Positions 43,478 to 55,118 of a stretch of 64,000 nt of DNA are shown one piece after another. Numbering within the stretch: position 1 is the first letter of the stretch; each line of letters begins with the position of its first letter. Source of the DNA: Liopterus haemorrhoidalis (taxonomy: Eukaryota > Arthropoda > Insecta > Coleoptera > Dytiscidae). A program made the position numbers and the translations under genes. The notes under the pieces were generated by a model that was not told where the DNA came from, made no database searches, and saw only the letters and a list, made by a program, of their open reading frames with translations. The stretch spans positions 315,001 to 379,000 of the forward strand of contig OZ020624.1 in NCBI GenBank assembly GCA_963971575.1, in the 5' to 3' direction.

Positions 43478-44070
43478 CTTGTTATTTTATTGGTCAAATA
43501 CATTTATTGGGAGATATAAAGACCGTAATAAAATTTAATTTCACCATTTATTGGCACTCTAACATGACATTTAGGAAAATAGATTTTATAACTGAAACAA
43601 CTATCTACATGTGTATAAAATAAATACTGACTAAAACTTACATGGTGACACTTGGGAATACATTTTACGGACAGTCACATAACTGGGGCATTTTGCTGTA
43701 TTTTGTAAAATACCCCAGTTACGCCACTGGTTTGTGTTTTAATTTTACATACATTTTTATTACTAATTCTAAACATTGAGAAAAACAGTTTAAAACTGTT
43801 TTGTTTTTATTTTTTATTTTTAAAATTATTATTTTATTAAGACTAGAACTAATCGCCATTTTAGAACAAGGAAAGGGACGTTGGTAAAGTTCTAAATAAT
43901 GGAAAGTAGAGCGCAAAAAAAAACATATCAGCGCGTTATAGGGATTTGCAGCTAAGCACCCTACCATCTGGTGAACGTTTCATGAACTTGTGTACATCAG
44001 ATAACATTTCGTTTTGTGTATTGGTTTTGTATGAAGTTTGTTTTTAAAGTTTTATTATAATCATTGAAAA

Positions 44071-44500
44071 ATGTATAATACATATTGTTGTGTGCCTATG
44101 TGCAATTCATGGAAAAGAAGAAACCCGGAAATATCGTTTCATTTGTTTCCACTAATATCAGACACCGTACGGTTCGAAACAAAATTGGGAAAGCAAGAGG
44201 TTAGGAATCGACGCGATGTTTAGATAAACAATTTAAAAATTGGAAAAAAGTGAGCCCTTATATCAAAGTTTGCTCATTACATTTTAATGATAGTGACTAC
44301 AAAAAATATTTTCAATTTTGTATTTATTATCGCATATCTTGAAAATTCCTGTTATTGTGTGTAGGTTTGTAATGCACAAGTTTGTAGGCATAATGCATAA
44401 ATCTTTATGAACTCTCTGTTTTTTTCAGTGACTCCACACAATATTACATGCCCAGCATTGTAGATTTCTACCCCTTGGTAAACAACACGGGAATTATTAT
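44071..44500 (+). pseudogene. Degenerate THAP-domain protein
   Basis: From the ATG at 44071: YCCVPMCNSWKRRNPEISFH followed by LFP, then after a stop and frame changes LKIGKK, SPYIKVCSLHFNDSDYKKY. C-x4-C, the H-x-FP motif, a CSxHF pair and order match the C2CH THAP zinc finger (CxxxxC...HxFP...CSxHF), the DNA-binding domain of P-element transposases and related nuclear proteins. At 44429 a TTTTTCAG/TG acceptor-like site precedes MPSIVDFYPL-like residues that would complete the domain. At least one stop (after NRRDV) breaks it, so I call it a pseudogene; a spliced gene with sequence error is the alternative. Confidence 0.55.
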
Positions 44501-44857
44501 TTCCCCTAATATAGTTAAAATAATCGACAATGGAAAACCGCCATAACTTAAAACCAGATCACAAAATGTAGTATTTTAGATGTTTACAAGTAATGTCACT
44601 TCACAAAATCAGAAAATCCCAAACAATTATTTATTTTTTGTCGTTTTTTGATACACTTTTCGCTATTATTTACTAGTAAATGTCAAGTGGTATCTGATTT
44701 AGAATGGTTTCAAAAAAATCCGCGTGGCGCTACGATCTTAAAATTTTTCCCCTATAATATCAACCCATTAAGCCTAGTTCTTTTTTTTTTAATCGTACCT
44801 ATAAATGTCGCCACCGACTACCATGTTAGCAATAATAATAACACATCACATCAACTC

Positions 44858-45560
44858 AAAAAATCAGCTGTGGCCACCACAGGACCGACCGCCATCACAA
44901 AGTACTTGTATAAAATACATTTTAGCAGCACAGTAGAAATAACTTGGCCTAATATTTTCTAACAGAGATATTATTTATCATGATATTTTTTTTTATTTGC
45001 CAAGGGCGCCAAAAACATTGCTACGGCTCTGTCCCTAGCGCAAGTTTTCCTTACTGCGGCTCTGTATGAAAAAATAGAAAAAATTTCGAAGAATGTCTCA
45101 AATAAAAGTTGTTAGTTATTACTTTTATATAGGGTGACCATTCGTCCCGCATTTTGCGGGACTGACCCGCATTTTAACATTTTGTCCCGCATTAAGATGC
45201 GTCCCGCAAAAGTCCCGCATTTTAACATTTTGTCCCGCATATGGATTTGGGAGGTGAGGACCTTTTTTTTGCTCTTCACTTGGATTTTGGGAGATGAGGA
45301 CCTTTTTTTTTGCTCTTCACTTGGATTTGGGAGGTGAGGACCTTTTTTTTGCTCTTCACTTGGATTTGAGAGATGAGGACCTTTTTTTTTGCTCCGTCCC
45401 GCATTGCCTTTTTAAGAAAATGGTCACCCTACTTTTATAGCAACTTTTGTTAAATAAATATTTTCGAAATATTTTTCTGTTGTTAAATATTCGCAAAAAT
45501 CTTATAATCGACACGAGTAAACTCCCATTTCTAGTCAACCGATTTTTACCGATCAAAAGA
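44858..45560 (+). repeat. Repeat family B copy, interrupted
   Basis: It starts AATCAGCTGTGGCCACCACA and follows the family to 'cccatttctagtcaaccgat'. A second element (45130-45431) is inserted in it. Between 44983 and 45060 the sequence departs from the family ('tttgccaagggcgccaaaaa'), so a further small change is present. It lacks the microsatellite and 3' end. Confidence 0.75.
45130..45431. mobile_element. 302-bp TIR/minisatellite element nested in family B
   Basis: Ends TAGGGTGACCATTCGTCCCG and the complement, with exact CTTTTATA on both sides (45122-45129, 45432-45439). Other family B copies read 'ttattgcttttatagcaact' across this point, which is the empty site. The interior has four minisatellite units (GGATTTGGGAGGTGAGGACC type), the reverse complement of those at 42390-42745. 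Confidence 0.9.
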
Positions 45561-46343
45561 AAACGATAAGCAAATATCTATGATAGAAGTTGTTATTGCA
45601 CATAAGAAAGTAAAATACAACTAAACGAAAGCGTCGTAGATAATTTTCGGACTGTAATTTCGATTTGATTAGTTGAATTTTGACAAACAGGCGTGCACCT
45701 ACGATTTATTCTTTGGGGGGGAGTCTCAGAAGGCGTAAACATTTTTTCTTCTTGAAAACAACTTTAAAAATTCGAAATTTTCAAGATGAAACGATGAAAA
45801 AGGGCTGTAAATGGCCCTTCCATCATTGAAAGATATTCGTGTTTATTGAACCAAAAACAGCCAAATCAAGAGAAATTTTTTTTAGAGAATCTTGTGGGGG
45901 AAGGGGGGGGGGGAGACTCAAGCCCGTGATTAATTTAAATTGCTCCATGTTCCTTGTCGTTGTTCTAAAATGGCTGACACTGGAAATCCTCCTATTACTA
46001 AATCACACATATCAAGCTATTTTGGAAATTCGATGACCCTCCTTCTTAAATAGTTTTATTAAAATGTTTTTGAAAAAATAACTTATTATTATAAATTATA
46101 GGATGACCGTAAGCCGCATAGGATTTTTACTTGCCCGACCTTAATATATAAGGGGCAAGTATTGTAATCGCGAAAATTTTCGATGTCGAGATTTTGACTG
46201 ATGACCACGTTTCAAGGTCCAGGGAATCCAAAAAACCTATTTTCGAAGTGCCGTCCGTATGTGTGTGTGTGTCTGTGTGTATACACGATAACTGAAAAAC
46301 GGTTTAACTTAAGAGTTCGTTCTGGTACTAAAAAATTCTCCTA
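45561..46343. other. No gene seen; short GT-rich tract
   Basis: Around 46110-46320 the sequence 'cgatgtcgagattttgactg', 'gaagtgccgtccgtatgtgt' followed by a GT run looks like a dispersed repeat found in many insect genomes, but no second copy exists in this window. Confidence 0.4.
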
Positions 46344-46645
46344 ATATAGCCGGTTCACTTTTGTAAGAACAAACTGAGAGGGAATTTTGTTTTCAATAGT
46401 TTGTACCTTTGAAGCTGTATGTCATGTTGGTATTAAAAAATGTCACTTTTTTAAAATGTTGATCCATTTGACATATGTCATATTGAAAAATGATATCTTA
46501 ATTATAATGATCATAACCTTATCAACCTAAAGTCGGTTTTACAGCGTAAGGAATATTTTTAATTGACATTTAAAGTCAGTAACACACCATAAAAGTAACC
46601 AAAATAACCAGATCTACTGTGTTCTTACAAAAGTGAACAGCTTAT
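46344..46645. mobile_element. About 300-bp MITE family D, copy 1
   Basis: Ends GGTTCACTTTTGTAAGAACA at left and TGTTCTTACAAAAGTGAACA at right; interior includes 'aataacctta'-type and 'cagcgtaaggaatattttt' phrases. Other copies: 53127-53435 and 60850-61151. TA at both ends suggests Tc1/mariner-type mobilisation. Confidence 0.82.
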
Positions 46646-46937
46646 AACTGGGAAGAACCCTATTGTTTTTTATTAAAATCCGAAACCGGAAACGGAAGTT
46701 ATTAAACATTAAATTTTAAAAAAATTCGTAACTAGTAAACCAAGCCTTGGACAAAAAATTGTATTGGACATAATTTGATGTATTTTTGAAGATTTACCTA
46801 AATCTTTTTTGAATTAAAAAAAAAATATGTATTTTTTTTATTATTATTTTTTTTTATGGGAGGGCAAGTCTAGCGGATGTCTTCCTTCGCCACTGGTTTA
46901 TATTTTTATTTCAGATTAGAAGGACAAATCTTAAAAT

Positions 46938-47195
46938 TTATTTGACAAACCCATTATGAGCGATAAAGATTACCATTGAAATGATTTTATCAACAAACAT
47001 AATTCTTATTTCTAGGGAAGTGAAAATTTTAAACGTATTCATCAATGAGCAAAGATCGATATTATTTATCAATGTTATTATTGATTGTATAAGATCTCTA
47101 TATGGCCACTCGGTTAAACTAGGGAATAGGTAACTACAACGTTGCAAGATTTCTTTGTAGACGGCAGCACATAACAATTTCACTAAATAATTCAA
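46938..47195 (-). CDS. Unassigned open frame, possible exon
   Basis: 85 codons including LVKLLCAAVYKEILQRCSYL and FPSLTEWPYRDLIQSIITL, ending in TAA. A TTATTTAG acceptor-like site precedes KLLCAAVY. The composition is less AT-skewed than random frames nearby, but I do not recognise the sequence and see no partner exons. It may be noise. Confidence 0.2.
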   Translation of the reverse strand: MNYLVKLLCAAVYKEILQRCSYLFPSLTEWPYRDLIQSIITLINNIDLCSLMNTFKIFTSLEIRIMFVDKIISMVIFIAHNGFVK

Positions 47196-47436
47196 GGATT
47201 ATCAGTGGCTCTAAAACAATGGTTTTGGGTTTATATACATATTTCCTATCATACCTATTCCCTAGTTGTACCAGCGATTCTATTAAATTATGGTTAAGTC
47301 ATGAGAACGATTTTATGACGATCACTGAGCAACTTACGATCAACTTATTACATTAGATTAAAACTATTTAAATGCATTTATAGTCAGTTATACAGATTCA
47401 CGAAAATTGGTTCCTTTGGGAATTGGTCAATTTAAA

Positions 47437-48468
47437 AAAAATTTATGTAAAGTGTGAATTTTCACACATTTCAGGGTTTTGCAGGTATTTAGTAACTGAA
47501 CGATGATTATTTGGGATGCCAAAACAAATTTTATGTCAAAATATTTTTTTATGAATTTTAATTCGAATGCCTAATACCATTATTTGAGTTTCTAAATATA
47601 TGCAGTATTTTTTTTTATATAGCAAAGTTCATTAAGATTTTGAAAATTGCACCTATGGCTTCCATTGGTTGCTTACATCATAAGTCCCGCCCTTTGATTT
47701 CGTCAAACATAGAATTAAATTATAATTTCAACACTTTCCACTAGTTATTAAATTTATGCTTTTAAAAATTAAATGCAACATTTACCAAATATAACTAGAA
47801 TTTTAACAAAATAAAAATGCAAAAAAAAAACAAAAAATAAAATCAACAGGATTCGAACCCTAGTTTGCAAGTTAACTTATATTATTAAGCGCACGACGAA
47901 TCCAACCACGCCACGAGAGTTACTGATGTGGTATGTTACACAACGTATTAAATAGTTAACATATTTTAGTTAAAAACACAAAAAATGCATTATTATTCCG
48001 AAAACATAATCTGATCAAAAATTCCTGTTGAACTATTCCGGTTCACACCAATGTACATTACTTAGAATTTTTTCAGATTTTTAGTTTAAACCATCTGGGA
48101 TACAGGGTGTGGGACAAAAAAATTTTTGCACAATTTTGGCGAAAATAGCTTCAAAATAATTTATTTTGCAATAATAAAAATTTGATCGTTAATCCACGTA
48201 CCAAGGGCTTTCATTTGATACCCTACTCAGAATTATAAAAAAATATTTTGTTTTTCGATGAGCACATATTTGTTTATATTTTTAGGGGGATATGTTTTTT
48301 AGATGTTTTAGTATTTTTCCTATGTGCGGGTCAAAGAGTTGTATAAGCATGCCAAATTTCAACTCTCTAGGTTTAGCCGTTTGGCTACAATTTTTACCGA
48401 ACAGACAGACAGACGACAAAATGACGGTATAAGGGTTTTTTGGTCATACCTACAAAACCCTAAAAATA
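47437..48468 (+). repeat. Repeat family A, copy A6 (full length)
   Basis: The reference copy for the family in the window: it starts near the GTGTGAATTTTCACACAT palindrome and AGGGTTTTGCAGGTATT, has a tRNA-like segment on the minus strand (47848-47925, B-box-like GGGTTCGAATCC), the body with 'ttccggttcacaccaatgta', a short GACA microsatellite (48403-48418), and the end block 'cctacaaaaccctaaaaa'. Confidence 0.82.
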
Positions 48469-49301
48469 GCAAATCGGTTATTTTGAAAATTGGTTCAATT
48501 GAAAATTAGCCAATATGGAAGTAGACCAATCTGGAAATCGATTAATTTAAAAATTGATCCGTTTAAAAATGATTATTTTGAAAATGCATATTCAGGGGCG
48601 TCCGCAGAAAAATTTACATGAGAGGGGCAAAATAGATTTTTGTAACAGGAATTTTAAATATAAAGTAAAATAGTTCGAATCCAGCACTTGCCCAGTTTGC
48701 CCCCCCCCATTCGGACGCCCATGGTTACATTGATTATTGTAAATCATTGCTATTGATTTAATATTTTCGTGAACCTGGAGTATCTTACAGTTATTTTTAA
48801 AACAAACTTAACCAACAGTCTTATATCATGGTGAATATTGGTATTTTTTAAATAATTGCTCTGTGCTAACTGCATGGGCGTACTAAAAGGGGCACAGTTT
48901 GGTTTTAAATCTAGAAAAACATTATTTTTTGTATTGTGGTGGCTACTTACATGGCGCAGTTACTATGGCTATTAGCGCCATTTTAGGTGGTAGTTGATTG
49001 CATTAAAATTTAGCCCCTTTAGGAATATTACAAATGCCCATAAAACATATCTTAAGACTAATTATTATTATTTTGTAAGTAATTCGTAATTCCTAGTTAA
49101 ATATAGTTTTAAAGATTATTATTGGTAACACAGCTTAAGGTTGGAGTTCATTGTGTCTGTAATATGCAATCATTTTACAATTCAATTACTAAAAATATCG
49201 AAATTAATGTAGGGTAGGGGAGGATGGTTCACAGTGGATAGGCCGCTAGCCCATGTAGAGGAACTGAGAGTAGGGGGTTTGTACAAAAATACACCCTATA
49301 C
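48469..49301. other. No gene seen
   Basis: Just after family A a short series of 'ttgaaaattggt'-like phrases (48480-48590) repeats imperfectly every 20-25 bp. Otherwise nothing recognised. Confidence 0.4.
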
Positions 49302-49575
49302 CAGTGTTTCTCAATCAAAACCGTACCGCGGACCAGTAAAATATATAATTTTCTAACGCGGACCACTAATAATAATTTTTGGTTATTTTTTTGCAAGAAA
49401 ACAAATATATTTAATGTGTTACTAAATACATTTATTTTATTTGTAGAAAATCACAGAAAGTTTACATAAAATAAACAAAATATAAATTATTTACATGAAA
49501 AATGTGGATAAAAAATAATTAAAAACACGCAAAAAACACATACAAAAACTTTCGCGGACCACAAAACGAACAGAT
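49302..49575. mobile_element. hAT-type MITE related to 17670-17984
   Basis: It starts CAGTGTTTCTCAATC and follows the sequence of the EXO1-intron MITE ('accgcggaccagtaaaatat', 'ctaacgcggaccactaataa') to 'actttcgcggaccac', but the right terminus is lost. Confidence 0.75.
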
Positions 49576-49637
49576 TTTTTTAACGCGGCAGTTAACAGTA
49601 ACTGCAAATGTGCAAATCGAACACACCTAAAGATTTA

Positions 49638-49881
49638 GGCCCGGTCTTTCCACCTTGAGGTACACCTCTAGGTAACTATCTGACAGATAAGGTTATGTGA
49701 TACTTTCTGTGCTGAATAAATGTCATCCCGTCTTTCAATACAAATGTATTTAACTGATAATAAGACTGACGTATTGAATTCACTGATTGGTATTGACATT
49801 TATTCACCACATGAAGTTCCAGATAACGTTATCTGTCAGATAGTTACCTACAGGTTTACCTGAAAGTGGAAAGACCGGGCC
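49638..49881. mobile_element. 244-bp Harbinger-like MITE, family E
   Basis: Long inverted ends GGCCCGGTCTTTCCACCTTG / complement, including 'aggtaactatctgacagata', flanked on both sides by TTA (49635-49637, 49882-49884), the 3-bp duplication usual for PIF/Harbinger elements. The second copy is at 23784-24017. Confidence 0.85.
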
Positions 49882-50367
49882 TTAGATTATTTTGCATAAA
49901 CTAAAAACTAAATGTCAGTTCAAAAAAAATTCTAGAAATCTACAAATCTCTAAAATATATGAAAATAATGTCTTTATAATTATGATTGCATATATAGCCA
50001 GGGTAATAAAATCCAGTCTTAAGTCTGTATGAATACGAGTAGACTGACACCAACATATTTTGCGCACCTATATCACTGGTGAATATATATTTGAAGAGTG
50101 ATTTCAGATCAGTTATTATACGATATACTGTATCAAACTCTACATTTTGAACCCGTCAGTTTATTGAAGTCTTCATTTTAAGTTTGGTCATATTTTAAGA
50201 ACTCAAATCTAAACTGGTAACACGTACGAAAAAAGGTCATGTGGTTTGATCAAAAAATACAAAGAACTGCGTCAAATATAAATTATTTTAAATTAAAATA
50301 CCGTATTTTTCGGACAAGACGCACGTTTTTACGTAGAAAAATCAACTTAAAATAGGGGTACATCTTA

Positions 50368-50962
50368 TGGCGCGTCTACATCGAGGCAACATGGTAGCAT
50401 GCGACCGTTCGACATGTCGCATGCTACCAATGTGCAGCGGTCTGATGGGACCCGTGCGACATGTTGCTCGTTCCCGTTACTTGGCGGTAAACATCAAAGA
50501 GTTTTCGTGCGACACGCTACCACTTCTCAAAGCCACATGTTCGCCATTTTGATATTTGATAGTTGTTATTATAGAAGTATTTGTTTTTTAAATTAACTAG
50601 TGTTGTAAGCGTTGCTGTATCAACAAAAATTATTTAGCAACTTTTATTTAAGATAAGTGAGTAAATATAAGTTTTGATAAAATAGAGTATGAGAAATAAT
50701 AAACATAATTAAGTAAGGTTATGTTTTTGTTATGGAATTCAAATTTGTTATAAAATAGTATAAATTAGCTTGATATTATTTATAGTTATAAAATGTAATA
50801 ATATTTTTGCGATCCGCCATATTTATTCAGTGACAGATCTCGCAACAATAAACAGTAGCACGCTGCCAGTGTTGGTGTAGACACTAGCTTGTCAATGCGA
50901 CATGCTCTGACGGTCTCGTCAGACTTGTCGTTTGCTACCATGTTGCCTCAATGTAGACGCGC
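50368..50962. mobile_element. 595-bp Harbinger-like MITE
   Basis: Inverted ends TGGCGCGTCTACATCGAGGC and its near complement GCCTCAATGTAGACGCGCCA, flanked by TTA on both sides (50365-50367, 50963-50965). Arms continue with 'aacatggtagca'. The interior open frames (50367-50596) arise from the GC-richer arms and show no known domain. Confidence 0.82.
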
Positions 50963-50985
50963 CATTACAGTACGCAGGTAGTGAT

Positions 50986-52065
50986 ACGAAGTATGAGGGC
51001 TATTTTTTAAGTTCCGTTAGGTTGGCAATGGAAACTCAGTTCAAGATTATTAAAGTATAAGGTTATCTCGTAACTTATAGTGGTGGGGGTAAATTGAGAG
51101 GCTACTCGTCATCCGTATGCTAACGGGACGTCTGTCTTTGTTTATCGTATATGTTACATACACGTGAAGTTTGATTTTTGGCTAAAAATATAAAAATATC
51201 GTTTAATTTTCTACATGTTTTAATTTCTTTTTTCTTCGAAAGGAATGTTTCTTAATTCTAAATAAATTTTCTTACATTCATATTTGATGTGAAGAGAATA
51301 AGAAGTGAAATATTTCAATATTTTAGTTTTAAAGTATCCCCCGTAACTCTCCTAATATTCATCAAAATGAAAAAATGCATAGAACGATTTATTTTCTTAT
51401 AAACAATTTTATTGTATAGTTTATTCTGTTAAGAATCTAGTTCTGTTTATACAGGAAATATTATAAGTTTTTTAGTACCAGTTTGAACCCAGAAACACCC
51501 CCTAAAAAGAAAATTTTGAGATACCATGCCTATATTTGAATTCTGGTTCTACTCTACTGTACCAAATTTCGTTAAAATACGTCCAGCCGTTTTCAAAAAC
51601 AGATATAACCTCCAATTTTATTAATTACTATATTATTATATCAATTTGTTTTTCTATTTTTATTTAAATATACCTAAAATTATATTGGTATTCGATTTTA
51701 TTGTTATTTATTAACTATAATACAAATACCCATCATCTTAAATTTTATATAAATCAGTATAAAATTTCCTTATGTTTTTATTCATAACTTATTTAGTAGA
51801 ACTGTCTTGAAATAAAGATCTATAATGAAAATAGTCAAAAAAAAATATTAAAAACGAGCAACATCTATATTAATTCTGTATGCTAGTTTGAACTACGCAT
51901 ACGTGTGACGTATTCTCTCTCACGCTCTGATTGGTCAGAAGTTCCGAGACAACCAAAATAATTTAGATGTATGAGTAACTTTTGTGTATATCAAAAATTT
52001 TCTTTCATCCTTATTTGTCCTAGTTAACTCAACGAAACTTGAAAAAAAAATAGCCCTCGTACTTA
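50986..52065. mobile_element. About 1.08-kb MITE
   Basis: Ends AAGTATGAGGGCTATTTTTT and the complement (AAAAATAGCCCTCGTACTTA). Only TA-like flanks are seen. Inside, 51345-51450 is a diverged copy of the 147-bp unit that is tandem at 10556-10990. No transposase recognised. Confidence 0.7.
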
Positions 52066-52737
52066 CTAACGAAATAAGAGTTGCGCGCGCAGTATTTTTT
52101 AATCAAACCGTACATACTTGTTTTTTTCTATACGTAAGTATTTATTCTAAATTTTTTTAATACTAATATTAAAATATTTATGTACAATTAAAAAATTTCA
52201 TTTATGTATTTTATTAAAATACGTTTATAACATCTTGAATACTTTTAAGTAGATTTTTAAAATTGTATAATTGTATACAGAAGTCAACCAAATATATATA
52301 TAAATGTTTGAATAATTGGTTGACATTTGAGTAAAATTGAGTAAACATATAAAAGAGTTAAAAATAAAAGGAACTTAGTTTTTGGGTAAAGTAACGGAGA
52401 GCTGGTTATTCACATCGCGGTGTCGGTTTCAGTTCCGGAATTCGAATCCGATTTACTTTTCGCTGTCCAAATGAAAGACGCCTCCCTGAAAATCAAAAAA
52501 TCGGATCGTCAAAAACTTTATTTGGTAAAGAATTATTCTAAATTATAATGCAAGTTCCGCTAAACAAGAGCATGGACCTGAGTTTAACTCTTGCCCAATA
52601 GAAAAATGTGTGTAAGAAGATAGGAGCTGTTTGTCCTTGCTTCGGATTGGTTTAGAACGTCATCCCTATTACACTGTAAAAATATTGTTTTTAGTCCAAG
52701 TTGACAGATGTTCAGTGTCGTACATTGGAAATATATA

Positions 52738-53117
52738 CAGTCTGTTCCAAACGGTTAGGCGGAACTAAATGGGAATTTCGTTCTTTTAGGTTGTCATGAG
52801 AAGGGACCTTGCTTGGGTTATTTCATTTTTCATGTTGGAATGTCAAAATTTAAAATTCCAACAATGAAACCATGGAAACGAATGAGATATGTCAAAATTT
52901 CATATTTTTTTTACTTATTTTATTGACAAAAAAATAAATAAATGGGAATATTGTATTAAGAATGACACAAAAAATCAAAATATAAAGAAAATGACATTTT
53001 AAAATGATATTAACCCTAATCAAAAAATGTTTATTGTAAGTATGATTTACAAAGCTTAAACAAAACGGTCGAAAAGCACGATTTAAACGATGAAAGTAAC
53101 TAGATTAGAATTGACTG
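52738..53117 (-). mobile_element. MITE family C, reversed copy
   Basis: It begins CAGTCTGTTCCAAACGGTTA followed by 'aaatgggaatttcgttcttt', the reverse complement of the right part of the copy at 61152-61558, and ends 'gtaactagattagaattgac'. Family D follows directly (53127). Confidence 0.82.
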
Positions 53118-53126
53118 TATTATTTG

Positions 53127-53435
53127 TATAAGCTGTTCACTTTTGTAAGAACACACAAGAACTGGTTATTTTGATTACTTTTATGGTGTGTTACTGACTT
53201 TAAATGTCAATTAAAAATATTCTTTGCGCTGTAAAACCGACTTTAGGTTGATAAGGTTATGATCATTATAATTAAGATATCATTTTTCATTATGACATAT
53301 GTCAAATGGATCGACATTTTAAAAAAGTGACATTTTTTAATACCAACATTGTATGTCATGTTGGCTTCAAAGGTGCAAACTATTGAAAACAAAATTCCCT
53401 CTTAGTTTGTTCTTACAAAAGTGAACTGCTTATAT
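53127..53435 (-). mobile_element. MITE family D, copy 2
   Basis: Ends GTATAAGCTGTTCACTTTTG and CAAAAGTGAACTGCTTATA. It is inverted relative to the copy at 60850-61151 and adjoins a family C copy, as that one does. Confidence 0.82.
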
Positions 53436-54720
53436 TATTTAATTTTTCTCATATATTTTGTTATTATTTACATATTTAGACTTTTATTTATATTCTTGGC
53501 GTAGATTTTATGGAGAAAATTCTCCATGTAATTTGTTTTTACGCAGTTATATATTTTTTAGGTTATCTGACATATTTTTTGACAGTTGACAATTAACAGA
53601 TCAAGAAAGAGGACTAATGTGAGGCCAAAAGACAGCCCAGCTGATTGTGCCCAAAGACGAAGTTATTGATATAATTTTTAGACCTTCATATATACATATA
53701 TTTTTAATTTTTATTTACAATAATTATTTAAATAAGAAACTTTAGATCTGAAGTTATATTGTTTGTTTTATTGCTTTGTTTAAACTGTTTTAGCCAAATC
53801 TCTCTTTTTATATATAGTACATAATTTTTAAAATTAATATTTTTTTAACTTTTTCAAATTTCCCATTAAACTGAATTTATGTCGTATAAATAACGTAAGT
53901 GTATTATCTGCCTTGTTTATTTCAATATCTTATTAACCTTTTTTATATTAAAAAAAATCACTTGCTAACCCAGTTGCTACGCCCATGCCTTAGTTGTAAC
54001 TTATTTTAAATTTCCCGCTATACTGTATTTAATCAGTGTAAATCGTACTCTGTTCGCAGCGCTATCTACTTTTTTCTACTTTGAAATAGACCATAGTTAC
54101 TTTTACCGATTGATTGAACCTTTTGATCATTTTGTTCAGGAAAAGCCAACTTCAATATATAAAAAAATAGCTAATGACAACTTACAAAAATTCCGGTTAG
54201 TTCCGCCTAATCGTGTGGAATAGACTGTAATATAGAAATTGATTTTTTATTGAAAAATAATGACAGTAAATAATTCGAATGGCTACTAAGGTTATAATAA
54301 GGCTTTTTGACGTTGAAGACACTTCTGAAGTAGATATTCATACCAATCTACCTAATAAAAACCCTAAACTGAACACATCACTGAAATTACATGATGTTAA
54401 AACCGTTGCTATTTCTTTATGAAACGTAGTTAAATTTTAACAGCGTGTTATTTTAGCATCGTGTTAGGTAAGACAGGATTTAACATTCCTTTATGAAACC
54501 GGGCACTAATCTAATATATTGACAGAGTTGTCATCTGTTTAAGAATTTCCGATGCACTTTTCATGTTAAGTTTACAAAAGTCTCAAGTTACGTACCTTCC
54601 AAGAAATAGATTATTTTTTATCATTCAACATTTTTAATATTTGACTCTAATTGGACGATTAAACTGAATTTACTTATGAAACTTAAAATACTAAAATTAC
54701 CTCTCTTTGAATGATCTTAC
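53436..54720. other. No gene seen
   Basis: AT-rich stretch downstream of the last firm TMEM62-like exon. I looked here for a nearer terminal exon in phase 2 and saw no convincing acceptor plus open frame. Confidence 0.4.
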
Positions 54721-55087
54721 CTGGTGCATTTCTCGGGTAGCGTGAGTGCCTGTATCCAAAGGAAGAAAGCCATTATGATGGACCAGGTCCTCAGGGGACT
54801 CAGTATGAAGGCCAACGTGTCGTAGGCCAACCAGAAGAAATATGCAAACATCATTTGCACCACTAATATTATTAAGAATGGAAAATGGAAAATAAAATTT
54901 TTCCATAGACCTTTTTTCTTTCCTATATTTTCAGTCTGCTGCCGCACCCTAAAAATTTCACCCATTCATTAAAATTAACTATAATCAACAAAATAACAAC
55001 TAATAATAAAAATAATAACTTACCTGTAATTTACGCAATTCGCCAAGATTAGTATTAGTGGAAAATGGAATATTAGCAACTAAAACA

Positions 55088-55118
<31 letters not shown>

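Noticed and set aside
52380..52470. Possible tRNA-like or SINE head
   Set aside because: Only one B-box-like word (AATTCGAATCC) was found, with no A box or tail that I could define.
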